From contig NZ_CP107036.1 of the NCBI RefSeq assembly GCF_029542085.1, forward strand, positions 1,860,001-1,924,000: a DNA stretch of 64,000 nt, given 5' to 3'. Under the pieces are notes generated by a model. The model made no database searches. It saw nothing but the letters and a program-made list of their open reading frames with translations, and was not told the origin of the DNA. This DNA comes from Sphingobacterium sp. ML3W. GTDB taxonomy: Bacteria > Bacteroidota > Bacteroidia > Sphingobacteriales > Sphingobacteriaceae. This document shows positions 1 through 9,317 of this stretch, one piece after another. Both the position numbers and the translations under genes were made by a program. Position 1 is the first letter of the stretch. Every line of letters starts with the position of its first letter.

Positions 1-479
1 CCAGCTGTCTTTTTATATAATCCCATTTTGACAGACATTGAAGCATCTGAAGTAATTGCTCCCCCATATTCGATAATTGTATGGTCTAAAACTAACTCCT
101 GACAACTAGGTGCCGCTAAAATACCACCCCAAAGCTTTCCAAATTCATTGGTTTTAGATTTGTATTTATCTTCTACGGTAAATTTCACCGGATTTTCAGC
201 TGTACCTAGCGCATATAGATTTCCCAACACCACGATTTCAGCTTTACCAACAGAGTCCATTAACACCGTCACGCCCTCCTCAATGGTCAATGTTTTTCCT
301 TCGGGAATAATAATATCACCTTTAATATGCTGGATACTCCCCTTACTCCAAACGCCGGAAACTTCACCAATAGCACTACCATTGGCATCAGAAGTATCCA
401 CGTCAATATTTGCCTTTTCACAGCCCGCTAACAATGCGATTGAAAGAGCTGTAAACAATAAAATAATGTTATTTTTCAT
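1..479 (-). CDS. Beta-helix-like surface lipoprotein (3' end missing)
   Basis: This gene starts at ATG 479 and runs off the left edge, so only the first 159 residues are seen. The N-terminus is a lipoprotein signal ending in LLAGC, so the mature protein would be lipid-anchored from Cys20. The rest repeats the pattern of right-handed beta-helix proteins: LTIEEGVTVLM, then IVVLGNLYALGTAENPVKF, then LVLDHTIIEYGG. Such domains occur in secreted adhesins and surface proteins of Bacteroidota. It lies 66 bp downstream of the TonB-dependent receptor on the same strand with no terminator seen between them, so the two are probably co-transcribed. Substrate and role cannot be told from this part. Confidence 0.8.
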   Translation of the reverse strand, partial: MKNNIILLFTALSIALLAGCEKANIDVDTSDANGSAIGEVSGVWSKGSIQHIKGDIIIPEGKTLTIEEGVTVLMDSVGKAEIVVLGNLYALGTAENPVKFTVEDKYKSKTNEFGKLWGGILAAPSCQELVLDHTIIEYGGAITSDASMSVKMGLYKKTA

Positions 480-545
480 CTGTATATTTCATTATGAGCA
501 TGTGCTCGATTTATTTAATTATAATATGCTAAATGCTTCACAAAC

Positions 546-3329
546 CTATTTATTCAGATTATAGCGTAGACCTAGGATATAATTCTGGCCATATAAATCC
601 TTCCGAATAAGCGTATTACCCCCCTGTACGAGCTTTTCCTTAATCTTATCATTCTCAGGATTTGTCCCCTTCACATACAGTTCCATAGGTGTATTTAATA
701 TATTATTGGCTTTGGCGAAAATTGCCCATCCTGCACGGAATTTCTTTTCCACAGAAGCATCAAGTTGAATAAATCCCTTTTGCCATAAATCATTATTCAA
801 AAACTGGGAAACGGTATTGATCCGAGATCCGGTATAAGATCCAGCCAATTGTCCTTCCCAACCTTTGTTAGCATCTTTGTATAACAAGGATAAATTAGCT
901 ATATGTGCTGCTTGCCCATAAAGAGGGCGAGTTTGATCCAAAAAGATAGGATCAGGATCCTGTGTAACTTCGTTCGTCTTACGGGTCATTTTAGTAGTCG
1001 TGATACGCGAATGCGTGTAAGTATAATTTGCCTTAACACCAAATTTTTGGATATACTTAATATAATCAACCTCTAAGCCGAAGTTTTTAGCAGTTCCAAA
1101 ATTTCCAGGTGTATAGTATACGTCCTGCCTGCGTACCTCATCAGGCTGAAAAGTGTACTCGATAGGGTTTTTAATCTTTTTATAAAACATACCCACAAGA
1201 AATTGTGATGACGCTTCTGGGAATAATTCGTAACGTAAATCAAAATTATCGGCCAACGCGTGTTTCAAATCTGGATTTCCTCGTTCCATAAATTCCTCAT
1301 TGACAACACTAGATGGAACAATTTCGTAAAAACCAGGGCGGTTTAATGCCCGATAGTAAGCTGCATGAAGTTGTTGCTTTTTGTCCAAATGATATTTAAT
1401 CGTTAAACTCGGCAACCATTCTGTATAAATCTGGGATCCCTTAGGTCTCTTTTCTCCAGCAGGGAATAATAATTTATACCCTTGATTCGTATGTTCCATA
1501 CGTATACCTCCGATCATTTGAAGCTTGTCATTCTCATAGTTGAACATACCGTAAACCGCCGTCGTTTTTTCATCAGCATCGTAGGTCAATGCATTAGCAA
1601 CAGCACCAGTAGCGTTACTGACTGTCAATTGGAGATCCGTATATTTCTGAAAATCAACCCCATATTTATATTTTGCCTCATCAGAGATCGGAGAAAGGTT
1701 ATAATTATTATAGAAGCTGCTCCGTTGTTTGTCACGATATAAACCACCAGTGGAAATCTCCAGTTTGTTTTCTGCCATCGGAACTTTATAAGCGAGGTCC
1801 CAATAACCGGCTCGATCCTCATCGGTATTACGCTCCCAACGGTAAGTCACTGGCGACTTGTTTACGAGAGAAGTCCGTCTACGTTCGAAGTTCTCTTCTA
1901 CTCCATCTAAGCTAATTGTCGTGTTCTGCGGCAACTCATTGCGCGCCGAAGATAAGACACCCGACCAGCGAAAATTCAAACGATTATCCAAAAAATGATG
2001 CTCGCCTTGGAGATTACCAGTGTAGATCTGTTGTTGTGTCTTCCTGCTACGGGTCATATAGGTCAGTTCTGACTTACCGATACTTGGATCGTACTGTCCA
2101 TTGTAAATGGTATTGACCGCATCACGTAATTGGAGGTTGTTCAAATTCACGTACATCTGATAAAAACTCAGCCGATGGTTTGGGTTGAATCGATAATCAA
2201 TTTTGTTATGCAGTCCCAAGCGTTGTTGCTGTTCATCATACTGTCGGTCACTCTGTTCAGTAATGACCGCATTGGGATTGATATCAACGACAGACGATTT
2301 GTAGAAAATAGAACGACTGCCACGATGAAGATTTTGATAACTTGCCCCTAGTATGACTCCCAACTTATCATCTAAATAGCGATTACCAATTGTTAGATTA
2401 CCGATAAGATCTGGTGATGGTTTTTTATACATATAATCCAACGTTCCCTTATCAAAATCACCAGAAGTAGCATTATAATTTTTTCCATGCAGTTCATAAG
2501 GAGATTTTGACGAAACCCCGCTGGTGGAAAAGCTTCCAAAATCCCCATTAAAATACCGTTGGCTATATCCTGTAGCTAAGTTGGCCTGAAACAATAATTT
2601 ACTTGGAGCAGATTTCATAACCATATTTACGACACCACCAATGGCATCAGCCTCCATATTTGGCGTCAGGGATTTGTAAATTTCCAATCGCTCCAACATA
2701 TCCGATGGGAACAGATCCAAGGGCACATAACGGTATTTGTTGTCAGGACTGGGGACTTTTACGCCATTGACCAATGTCGTATTATAACGTTTGTCCATTC
2801 CTCTTAAAATAGCATACTGCCCCTCACCATTTGAATTTCGTTCGATTGAAACACCCGAAACACGTTGCACAACATTTGCCACTGTAATATCTGGAGATAT
2901 CTCAATTGCCCGAGCTGATACGACGTTCATGATCTGTGAGGCATTCTTTTCTAGTCGACGAGCGCTTGGATCATCATCGCCGCCATTTCGCTTTCCTTTA
3001 ACAGTTACCTCCATTAAAGTTTGTTCACTCGAGGTAAGCTGAAAAGTAAAATGAGGCGTATTTTCTTTTTTAATCTCAATTTCTTTAATCAATTCAGTAT
3101 AGGCCACATGTCGAATATGGACTTTCTCTGTACCTGCGGATAGTCCTTTGAATTCAAAGGAACCATCCAATTGTGTCTTGGTTGACAAACCACTTTGTTC
3201 GAGGAACACGGTAGCACCGACAATGGCTTCCCCCGTTTGTCCATCCAGGACTTTCCCCTTGATCTTGGTCGCATAAGCGGCGCTGATCGAAATACTGGAG
3301 GCAAGCAATACCGTTAAAACATTTTTCAT
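546..3329 (-). CDS. TonB-dependent outer membrane receptor
   Basis: At 927 residues this has the full length of a TonB-dependent transporter. A signal peptide (about 1-20) is followed by a carboxypeptidase-regulatory-like beta-sandwich (about 24-105, with the GKVLDGQTGEAIVGATV signature), a plug domain (about 140-250, with VQRVSGVSIE, ILRGMD and GGVVNMV) and a long outer membrane beta-barrel to the C-terminus. No SusD-like gene is adjacent, so it is not a SusC/SusD pair; the next gene is a beta-helix lipoprotein. A good promoter lies just upstream (3366-3396). The imported substrate is unknown; siderophore, metal, peptide or glycan are all possible. Confidence 0.93.
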   Translation of the reverse strand: MKNVLTVLLASSISISAAYATKIKGKVLDGQTGEAIVGATVFLEQSGLSTKTQLDGSFEFKGLSAGTEKVHIRHVAYTELIKEIEIKKENTPHFTFQLTSSEQTLMEVTVKGKRNGGDDDPSARRLEKNASQIMNVVSARAIEISPDITVANVVQRVSGVSIERNSNGEGQYAILRGMDKRYNTTLVNGVKVPSPDNKYRYVPLDLFPSDMLERLEIYKSLTPNMEADAIGGVVNMVMKSAPSKLLFQANLATGYSQRYFNGDFGSFSTSGVSSKSPYELHGKNYNATSGDFDKGTLDYMYKKPSPDLIGNLTIGNRYLDDKLGVILGASYQNLHRGSRSIFYKSSVVDINPNAVITEQSDRQYDEQQQRLGLHNKIDYRFNPNHRLSFYQMYVNLNNLQLRDAVNTIYNGQYDPSIGKSELTYMTRSRKTQQQIYTGNLQGEHHFLDNRLNFRWSGVLSSARNELPQNTTISLDGVEENFERRRTSLVNKSPVTYRWERNTDEDRAGYWDLAYKVPMAENKLEISTGGLYRDKQRSSFYNNYNLSPISDEAKYKYGVDFQKYTDLQLTVSNATGAVANALTYDADEKTTAVYGMFNYENDKLQMIGGIRMEHTNQGYKLLFPAGEKRPKGSQIYTEWLPSLTIKYHLDKKQQLHAAYYRALNRPGFYEIVPSSVVNEEFMERGNPDLKHALADNFDLRYELFPEASSQFLVGMFYKKIKNPIEYTFQPDEVRRQDVYYTPGNFGTAKNFGLEVDYIKYIQKFGVKANYTYTHSRITTTKMTRKTNEVTQDPDPIFLDQTRPLYGQAAHIANLSLLYKDANKGWEGQLAGSYTGSRINTVSQFLNNDLWQKGFIQLDASVEKKFRAGWAIFAKANNILNTPMELYVKGTNPENDKIKEKLVQGGNTLIRKDLYGQNYILGLRYNLNK

Positions 3330-3365
3330 TTTTAATAGATTATTATGAATCTCTGATTATTGCTG

Positions 3366-3396
3366 CAAATATGATAGCCTGCAACAGATTCACAAA
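3366..3396 (-). promoter_or_regulatory. Promoter of the TonB receptor gene
   Basis: Read on the minus strand, TTTG at 3396-3393 is followed after exactly 19 nt by CATATTTG at 3373-3366. This matches the Bacteroidota -33/-7 consensus (TTTG, N19, TAnnTTTG) with one mismatch. It leaves a leader of about 30 nt before the ATG at 3329. Confidence 0.6.
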
Positions 3397-3535
3397 ATCT
3401 TTGGCGTTACAAGAAAGAAACAAGCTGAAACAGGGGATCAACCAGAGGGAATCAACAGTAAATAAACAACTGAAATAAAGATAATTACAAGAAAAATAAG
3501 CGCCATTAACCTTCAGTTACTCCTATGTTAAGAAA

Positions 3536-5158
3536 TCATGAAATACTAAGCAGATACCCGGCGAGATCCTCACCCTGTTCCAATTTTAGTTTTTTCCTTA
3601 ACCGATGTCTGGCCACACGAAGACTATCCTGTGATATCCCCAACAGGATCGCGATATCTGTATTGTTGAGATTGATTTTTAGCAATGCGATCAGGCGCAT
3701 GTCGGCTGCGGTCAGATCAGGAAATAGCTTGATCAGTTTTTCAAAGAAACTATGATGTACGCGTTCAAATGTCCCCATAAACTCTTTCCAATGGATGCCT
3801 TGCGTAATATGTTCATTGATCTGTTGTACCAACCGTTGCATAGGTTTCTTTTGATCCCGTCGATCGTCTTTGACTAGCGCTTTCAATTCGTCGCGAAGTT
3901 CTTCCAGAAATTGGTTGCTGCGGATGAGGTTGAGCGTATGGGATGTGAGTTCCTTTTCCTTCAGCGTTAGCTCCTGCTTGAGCTGCTTATCTTCCAACAG
4001 CTGATTTTTGAGTGCTATTTCCGCCAGTTCACGCTCCGCTTCCTGTTTCCGTGATTCAGCGATCTGAGTTTTGATCCTTATTTTCTGCCGGCTATAAAGA
4101 ACATAGGATAATACACTCAATAAGATCAATACCACAATCGTACCGAGCAACAAGATCGAATTGATCCGTTTGTTTGTCTGTAGTTTTTCTATTTCCTCCG
4201 CCTTTTGATTCATATCATACAGTGCCTGGAAAAATGCTGTGTGCCGCGCCCCATCCACACTATAAAGCTCCAGCACGAGTTTTCGGCTCCGTTCTGCATA
4301 GAAATAAGCACTGTCCATTTGTCCGCTTAAAGCATATGTCTTACTGAGATCTTTTGTCGTTGATGCCATCTGATAGACATCTCCAAGATTCTCCGCTAGG
4401 CGAAAAGCGAGTTGGGTCAGCTGAATACTTTCGGGATATTTACTGGTTTTTCGAAAGATATCACCCATATTATTGATCACCACAATCCTTCCATAGTTAT
4501 CCTGTGTTTCCTGATATAAATTCCTCGCCTTTTCAAAATGCAAATAAGCACTATCGTATTTCCCAAGATCTTCATAGATACTGCCCAAGTTTTCATGAAT
4601 CTTGGCTTCCCCGTTACGATTTCTCTGCTCACGGTAGATCGCCAAGGCCTGTTTTTGATAGACAAAGGCCGAATCATAATGTCCCTCCTTTTCAAAAAGA
4701 TGCCCCATATTTCCCAGTACAGAGGCCTCGCCATTTCGATCATTTTCGCTTTTGAATGCGTGTAGCGCCTTGTTAAAGTATTCCTTTGCCAACTGATGGC
4801 GCTTGTTGAAAATATTGAGTTCACCGATATCGCTCCAGTTGGATCCCAGTGCCTGTTTCGCGTTGAGCTGGGTGTAGATGCGGTCTGCCTGAAAGTAATA
4901 GTCCTGTGCCTGGGCATAATGCCCCTGATTCACGCATAACCAACCTATTGTCTGCAGGCAATTTCCCTGCAGCAGTAGATCGCGGTCGTTTATGGCTTTC
5001 GCATAACGTTTTTTCACTAAGGTAATCGCCGAATCTGGATAATTTTGACTTAATACCCGAATCTCTTTAAATGAATCAGCTTGTGCCGTAGTCAACTGTG
5101 AGAAAAAAAACTGTACCAGAAAGAAGGTCGAAAATATAATATTGTAAGAAATTCTCAT
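3536..5158 (-). CDS. Membrane-spanning TPR regulator with C-terminal HTH
   Basis: The chosen start (MRISYNI) gives 540 residues and puts a signal peptide at the very N-terminus; an upstream ATG at 5200 would add 14 charged residues. Next come about six tetratricopeptide repeats (roughly 60-300), one transmembrane helix (about 335-357, SILLLGTIVVLILL), a coiled coil rich in Lys, Glu and Gln, and a C-terminal LuxR-like helix-turn-helix (TAADMRLIALLKINLNNTDI, then ISQDSLRVARHRLRKKL). The layout implies a one-component regulator: periplasmic TPR sensor, cytoplasmic DNA-binding end. It lies upstream of, and on the same strand as, the TonB receptor, which it may control. The signal sensed is unknown. 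Confidence 0.88.
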   Translation of the reverse strand: MRISYNIIFSTFFLVQFFFSQLTTAQADSFKEIRVLSQNYPDSAITLVKKRYAKAINDRDLLLQGNCLQTIGWLCVNQGHYAQAQDYYFQADRIYTQLNAKQALGSNWSDIGELNIFNKRHQLAKEYFNKALHAFKSENDRNGEASVLGNMGHLFEKEGHYDSAFVYQKQALAIYREQRNRNGEAKIHENLGSIYEDLGKYDSAYLHFEKARNLYQETQDNYGRIVVINNMGDIFRKTSKYPESIQLTQLAFRLAENLGDVYQMASTTKDLSKTYALSGQMDSAYFYAERSRKLVLELYSVDGARHTAFFQALYDMNQKAEEIEKLQTNKRINSILLLGTIVVLILLSVLSYVLYSRQKIRIKTQIAESRKQEAERELAEIALKNQLLEDKQLKQELTLKEKELTSHTLNLIRSNQFLEELRDELKALVKDDRRDQKKPMQRLVQQINEHITQGIHWKEFMGTFERVHHSFFEKLIKLFPDLTAADMRLIALLKINLNNTDIAILLGISQDSLRVARHRLRKKLKLEQGEDLAGYLLSIS

Positions 5159-5290
5159 TTTTGCCGTAAATAGTCGCCGCGTAAATTTAAGCGTTAGCAT
5201 GTTAAGAGAATATTAAATCCGATTAAACTTAATATATATCTGCAGTCCTGTGGGCAGGATATTTTATACGAAAGTGCCTCTTTTCTCTGC

Positions 5291-5356
5291 TTATTTATTG
5301 CTATTTCTTTGGTTATTTATTGCTATTTCTTTGGTTATTTATTGCTATTTCTTTGG
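5291..5356. repeat. Three perfect 22-bp tandem repeats
   Basis: The unit TTATTTATTGCTATTTCTTT plus GG occurs three times without change (5291-5312, 5313-5334, 5335-5356), then decays. The length is not a multiple of three, so it does not encode a repeated peptide. The 22-bp unit is two 11-bp halves, one of which (TTGCTATTTCT) returns in the second repeat block. Confidence 0.9.
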
Positions 5357-5429
5357 TTATTTGTGGGTTGTTCTTTGCCATTTCTAGGCCAGTTCTTCGA
5401 GACTTCTTCGTACTTTCTAGGGACCTGGC

Positions 5430-5466
5430 TTGCTATTTCTTTGCTGTTTCTTTGCTGTTTCTTTGG
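5430..5466. repeat. 11-bp tandem repeats related to the 22-bp block
   Basis: TTGCTATTTCT is followed by two copies of TTGCTGTTTCT and a partial TTGG. The period is 11 bp, half the period of the block at 5291, and the first unit is identical to half of that 22-bp unit. The two blocks therefore probably share an origin by slippage. Confidence 0.8.
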
Positions 5467-5646
5467 TATAATGGCAATAAAACACCAAACAATTAACCTC
5501 CAACAGGCCTTGTTGGACGCATCTTGCCTGCACCGAAGTCCCTGTCATACACGAAAAAACGACCTAACAAGATAAAAGCAAACGACTTAGGGTTGAACTA
5601 TTGAAAAAGATCCTATAAGGGACTACCTTCAGAAACAGTAAAAAAT

Positions 5647-5680
5647 AAGGGGTATCCGATCTTCATATCGGATACCCCTT
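5647..5680 (-). terminator. Terminator of the rocDF operon
   Basis: A perfect 14-bp stem (AAGGGGTATCCGAT and its complement) closes a 6-nt loop. On the minus strand it is followed by a run of six T, as expected for a Rho-independent terminator. It lies about 135 bp past the arginase stop codon. Confidence 0.85.
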
Positions 5681-5815
5681 AGTACTTATTGATTTATTAA
5701 ATATTAATACAGGCGCACTACATGACCTTTTGCTCAATCTTAGTTAAATATCACTAATCCTTACAGAGAAGCGGACCTAAGCCAAAAGCAATATAAAATG
5801 AAATCATATTAGCTA

Positions 5816-6781
5816 TCAATCACCAGATTTAAGCTCGATCATCGGTGTTATGCGTTCTAAAATATCAAAAGCGACCTCCGCCATCTTATTCCCTTTATTG
5901 TCCAACAATGGGTTTACTTCGACAATCTCCAGACAGCCAACTTTTTCGGAACGTATGATTTCTTCCAATATCAGGACGATTTCCTTTGGCATAAACCCCT
6001 TGGGAACAGGCGTCCCAGTACCGTCTGAGATCAATTCGCTATCCATGCTATCCACATCAAAAGAGATATAAATCATATCGCAGTCCTGCAAACGGATCAA
6101 TGCTTCAGCCACACAGTCTTCAATTCCTCGTTGGCGAATTTCTTCGACACGGTAATTTTTAATTCCCAAATGCGCAATCAAAAGATCTTCTGGTTCCTCA
6201 GTATCCCTGACACCAAAATAGATTAAACTCGCTGGTTGTATCTTTTCTGCCGGACCGGCAATACGCTTCAGCTTATTCCAGAATTCCTGCGTTGATTGAT
6301 CAATTTCATTAATTTTACAGGACAGGTTATCTTCATTCAACATGGCTGCCAAGGGCATGCCATGCATGTTGCCAGAAGGTGTCGTATAAGGCGAATGAAT
6401 ATCTGCATGGGCATCTACCCAAATCACACCCAATTTTTTATCGGGATAAGCCGACTTGATACCGCTGATTGTCCCCATTGCCGAAGAATGGTCACCCGAA
6501 AATACCAAGGGGAAATTACCAGCCGACAGACTATCTTCCACTGTAGAGGCCACCTGCTTACATTGTTCGTAAATCTGTTGGATATGTTTACCGAAAGGAT
6601 GGTTATCATTTTGGTAAATGGAACTATTTCGTGTAGGCACATCCACAAAGGGATAATTGATAAAATACTGACTTCCCTTGTTGATCGCCGCAATCTCAAT
6701 AGCATCTATACCAAGGTCAGAACCTCGGGTACCCGCACCAATATCCGATCTATTTTTGATCAATTCAATCATTTTCTTCAT
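5816..6781 (-). CDS. rocF: Arginase/agmatinase-family hydrolase
   Basis: This 321-residue protein belongs to the ureohydrolase family, which splits arginine into ornithine and urea using two manganese ions. The metal ligands are visible in order: His98 in SGDHS, Asp123, His125 and Asp127 in WVDAHADIH, and Asp242 and Asp244 in SFDVDSMD. The motif GTGTPVPKG near the substrate site is also typical of arginase. Its start codon overlaps the stop of the ornithine aminotransferase gene (ATGA), so both are translated from one message: arginine to ornithine, then to glutamate semialdehyde. Agmatinase or formimidoglutamase activity is less likely given this pairing. Confidence 0.9.
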   Translation of the reverse strand: MKKMIELIKNRSDIGAGTRGSDLGIDAIEIAAINKGSQYFINYPFVDVPTRNSSIYQNDNHPFGKHIQQIYEQCKQVASTVEDSLSAGNFPLVFSGDHSSAMGTISGIKSAYPDKKLGVIWVDAHADIHSPYTTPSGNMHGMPLAAMLNEDNLSCKINEIDQSTQEFWNKLKRIAGPAEKIQPASLIYFGVRDTEEPEDLLIAHLGIKNYRVEEIRQRGIEDCVAEALIRLQDCDMIYISFDVDSMDSELISDGTGTPVPKGFMPKEIVLILEEIIRSEKVGCLEIVEVNPLLDNKGNKMAEVAFDILERITPMIELKSGD

Positions 6782-8043
6782 CGCGCAGTCACATTAGTCA
6801 ACGATCGTTCGATTATCTCCAGGCAGCTGTCAATCTGACTTTCCGTAATGACCAATGGCGGCGCCAAACGGATCTTGTTGCCATGGGTAGGTTTTGCCAA
6901 AAGACCATTTTCCTTAAATTTCAGGCAAATATTCCAAGCTAGATCACTCTCTTCGCTAGCATTGATCACAATAGCTGTCAATAGTCCTTTGCCTCTGACT
7001 TCGGTAATCATATCCGATTTAGCCGCAATTTTTCGTAACCCCTCCAAAAACAGATCCCCCATTTGACGGGCATTGTTGATCAGATCTTCATCCAGTACAA
7101 CCTGGAGCGCTTCCATCGCTACCGCACAGGCCAGTGGATTACCACCGTAGGTAGAACCATGCTCGCCCGGTTTGATACATAACATAATCGCATCATCTGC
7201 CAATACCGCTGAGACTGGCAATACACCTCCAGACAGCGCTTTTCCCAATATCAATACGTCCGGTTTACTCGCACTGTCCGCATCATCAATGGCATAAGAA
7301 GCCAACATGCTTCCAGTTCTTGCAATACCTGTCTGGATTTCATCCGCAATAAAGAGTACATTATAGGTTGTACACAACTGGCGTACACGTTTCAAATAAT
7401 CTGCATCCGGAACCACAATTCCTGCTTCACCCTGAATCGGCTCAACAATAAATCCGGCAATATTTTTATCCTGTTTAAACAAGGCTTCCAATGCCGCAAT
7501 ATCATTGTAGGGCACCAATGCAACTCCCTCCACGAAAGGACCAAAATCGTTGGTTGCAGTCGTATCGTTTGAAGCAGATATCACCGAAATGGTACGTCCA
7601 TGAAAATTATCTTTGGCAAAAACTATTTTAGCCTGATTTTGAGCAATACCTTTGACCTGATATGCCCATTTGCGACAGAGCTTCATCGCTGTTTCAACAG
7701 CCTCAACACCCGAGTTCATAACCAAAGCTTTATCGAAACCAAATAGCTTACAGATCATTTCCTCAAAATCACCCAGCTTATTGTTATAGAAAGCACGTGA
7801 AGTCAAAGTCAACTTCTGAGCTTGATCTGTCAACGCAGCAATAATACGTGGGTGACAATGCCCCTGATTGACTGCTGAATATGCCGACAGGAAATCAAAA
7901 TAAGACTTACCATCAACATCCCATACCATCACACCTTCTGCCCGTTCCAACACAACCGGTAAAGGGTGATAGTTGTGTGCTCCATATTTTTCTTCCTTGG
8001 CAATAAATGCCGCGCCGTTTCCTTGTTTAGATACAATACTCAT
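6778..8043 (-). CDS. rocD: Ornithine aminotransferase
   Basis: This 421-residue class III PLP aminotransferase moves the delta-amino group of ornithine to 2-oxoglutarate, giving glutamate semialdehyde. Lys268 in ILGKALSGG is the expected PLP lysine; [10 protein letters not shown] and FIADEIQTG are the phosphate-binding and PLP-ring motifs. The N-terminal [18 protein letters not shown] is characteristic of the ornithine subgroup rather than acetylornithine aminotransferase. It is the first gene of a two-gene operon with arginase and is transcribed away from the Lrp-type regulator. A -7 box (TATATTTG) lies 27 nt upstream at 8077-8070, but no clear -33 box was found. Confidence 0.93.
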   Translation of the reverse strand: MSIVSKQGNGAAFIAKEEKYGAHNYHPLPVVLERAEGVMVWDVDGKSYFDFLSAYSAVNQGHCHPRIIAALTDQAQKLTLTSRAFYNNKLGDFEEMICKLFGFDKALVMNSGVEAVETAMKLCRKWAYQVKGIAQNQAKIVFAKDNFHGRTISVISASNDTTATNDFGPFVEGVALVPYNDIAALEALFKQDKNIAGFIVEPIQGEAGIVVPDADYLKRVRQLCTTYNVLFIADEIQTGIARTGSMLASYAIDDADSASKPDVLILGKALSGGVLPVSAVLADDAIMLCIKPGEHGSTYGGNPLACAVAMEALQVVLDEDLINNARQMGDLFLEGLRKIAAKSDMITEVRGKGLLTAIVINASEESDLAWNICLKFKENGLLAKPTHGNKIRLAPPLVITESQIDSCLEIIERSLTNVTAR

Positions 8044-8069
8044 AATTTGGATTTTATTTCAAATAATAA

Positions 8070-8077
8070 CAAATATA
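8070..8077 (-). promoter_or_regulatory. -7 box of the rocDF operon
   Basis: TATATTTG on the minus strand matches TAnnTTTG exactly, 27 nt before the rocD ATG. There is no TTTG at the usual distance, so the promoter may need an activator; the divergent Lrp-type gene is the natural candidate. The role is inferred. Confidence 0.4.
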
Positions 8078-8166
8078 CAATTTTTACTATTTTTAAGGTA
8101 AAATAATAGAATTTAACACTAAATTAGCATTAAAATATTAAAATTAACTTTTAAACCTACATAACA

Positions 8167-8619
8167 ATGAACGGCATAGATGAATTTGACCTTCAAATTT
8201 TAAAATATCTGGATGCGGATGGCCGAATGGCGTACTCGGCTATTGCAACAGCATTAGGCGTATCCAATACCATGATCCATCAACGTATCAATCGTCTCAT
8301 GGAGCAAGGGATATTAACAGGCATAAAACCCGTATTAGATGAAAAAAGATTAGGTTATGATTGGGGGGCTTTTACGGGGCTCAGTCTGGAAAAAGATCAT
8401 GATTCAAGTCGTATCATTGCCGAGCTGAAAAAGATTCCTGAAGTTACGGAATGTTATTACATCACTGGAAACTACACCTTATACGTAAAGATTATCGCCA
8501 AAAACCATGAACATATGCGTCAGTTGCTTTATGAAAAAATTGACAACATTCCGGGCATCGCAAAGACAGATTCTCTTATCGAATTAGGATGTGCATTTAA
8601 ACGCAATATTATCCTTTAA
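8167..8619 (+). CDS. Lrp/AsnC-family transcriptional regulator
   Basis: The 150-residue protein has the usual Lrp length and plan: an N-terminal winged helix (about 5-60; DLQILKYLDADGRMAYSAIA, then VSNTMIHQRINRLMEQGIL) and a C-terminal RAM domain (about 70-145; GNYTLYVKIIAKNHEHMRQL) that binds amino acids and builds oligomers. It is divergent from rocDF across a 123-bp AT-rich gap. This is the normal place for a local regulator, so control of arginine/ornithine catabolism is inferred. Confidence 0.9.
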   Translation: MNGIDEFDLQILKYLDADGRMAYSAIATALGVSNTMIHQRINRLMEQGILTGIKPVLDEKRLGYDWGAFTGLSLEKDHDSSRIIAELKKIPEVTECYYITGNYTLYVKIIAKNHEHMRQLLYEKIDNIPGIAKTDSLIELGCAFKRNIIL

Positions 8620-8680
8620 CAACAATAGCAAGCTCAACTGGTCTCGGATCTCAGACAGCAATCTTGGATTCAAGACCTTG

Positions 8681-8869
8681 TTATTGTTTTCCGATATTTG
8701 CCAGCTCCTCCTCTGTCCAATAAATAAGTTCCCGTAATACAAACACATTTTCATAGCTTCCCAATCCATCTATATAATCCCACAGATTGCCTTCAACTTT
8801 AACCGGCCTGCCATGGTGCAGTATATCATACCCATTATCCAACCAATTTTGTATCTGCTCTTTATCCAT
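8681..8869 (-). CDS. Small hypothetical protein (62 aa)
   Basis: This short ORF starts with ATG at 8869 and codes for a soluble, acidic, Trp-containing protein with no signal peptide or membrane helix. Its composition looks like real coding sequence (LDNGYDILHHGRPVKVEGNL, then YWTEEELANIGKQ). An exact -7 box, TATATTTG, sits at 8921-8914, about 45 nt upstream, which favours a real gene. The family is not recognised. It converges on the Lrp-type gene. Confidence 0.6.
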   Translation of the reverse strand: MDKEQIQNWLDNGYDILHHGRPVKVEGNLWDYIDGLGSYENVFVLRELIYWTEEELANIGKQ

Positions 8870-8913
8870 CTTTATATGATCTTATTGTTAATATTTATTT
8901 AAAACGATTACTT

Positions 8914-8921
8914 CAAATATA
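8914..8921 (-). promoter_or_regulatory. -7 box of the 62-residue orphan gene
   Basis: TATATTTG on the minus strand matches TAnnTTTG fully, about 45 nt before the ATG at 8869. No good -33 box is seen. Confidence 0.35.
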
Positions 8922-9074
8922 AGGCATTTTTGTCAGGGAAATAAGTCTCCGGATAAGAAAATTCAAATTCTATACTTTATTAAAAAACAACATATCAGCG
9001 ACAAGTTTTCAGTTCGAATTAGGTAATTTTAGGATTAAATAAAGTATATTCGTATAAAACCAAATTGTATAATT

Positions 9075-9317
9075 ATGGCAGATTTTTTCTATGTTGGCTA
9101 TGAAGGTGAAGATGAATTACTCGAACTCGTAGCTGTATCGACCATCCAATCGCTACTGTATTTTCAGGACGCCGATCAAGAAGATTTTACGACAATAAAA
9201 ACGGCTATCGATCAAAACTTCATTGTGGAAGAAGATCTGATCACCGTAGCCGACGCCCTGAGACTGGATCAATCCATCGTACGTTTTACACCCGGAAAAC
9301 CAAATTACAAAGATTAG
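9075..9317 (+). CDS. Small acidic hypothetical protein (80 aa)
   Basis: An 80-residue acidic protein, apparently cytoplasmic, with no signal peptide or transmembrane segment. Sequence such as YVGYEGEDELLELVAVSTIQ and LITVADALRLDQSIVRF has normal protein composition. A near-consensus -7 box (TATATTCG, 9045-9052) precedes it. No family is recognised and the neighbours (a 62-residue orphan and an NAD(P)-binding protein) give no clue. Confidence 0.6.
   Translation: MADFFYVGYEGEDELLELVAVSTIQSLLYFQDADQEDFTTIKTAIDQNFIVEEDLITVADALRLDQSIVRFTPGKPNYKD

Larger units (their letters stand above)
5159..5815. other. Gene-free stretch with tandem repeats and terminator
   Basis: No convincing gene lies here. 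It holds the upstream region of the TPR/HTH regulator (about 5159-5280), a low-complexity block of tandem repeats (5291-5466), an unremarkable stretch (5467-5646) and the terminator hairpin of the arginase operon (5647-5680). An open frame of 88 codons across the repeats is hydrophobic only because the repeats are T-rich. Confidence 0.6.

Noticed and set aside
148..564. Open frame of 138 codons on the plus strand
   Set aside because: It lies antisense to the beta-helix lipoprotein, which has a clear lipobox and repeat pattern. The plus-strand product has no sensible composition.
5309..5575. Hydrophobic 88-codon open frame across the tandem repeats
   Set aside because: Its hydrophobicity comes from T-rich repeats whose 22-bp period shifts the frame each time. 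No promoter or conserved motif supports it.
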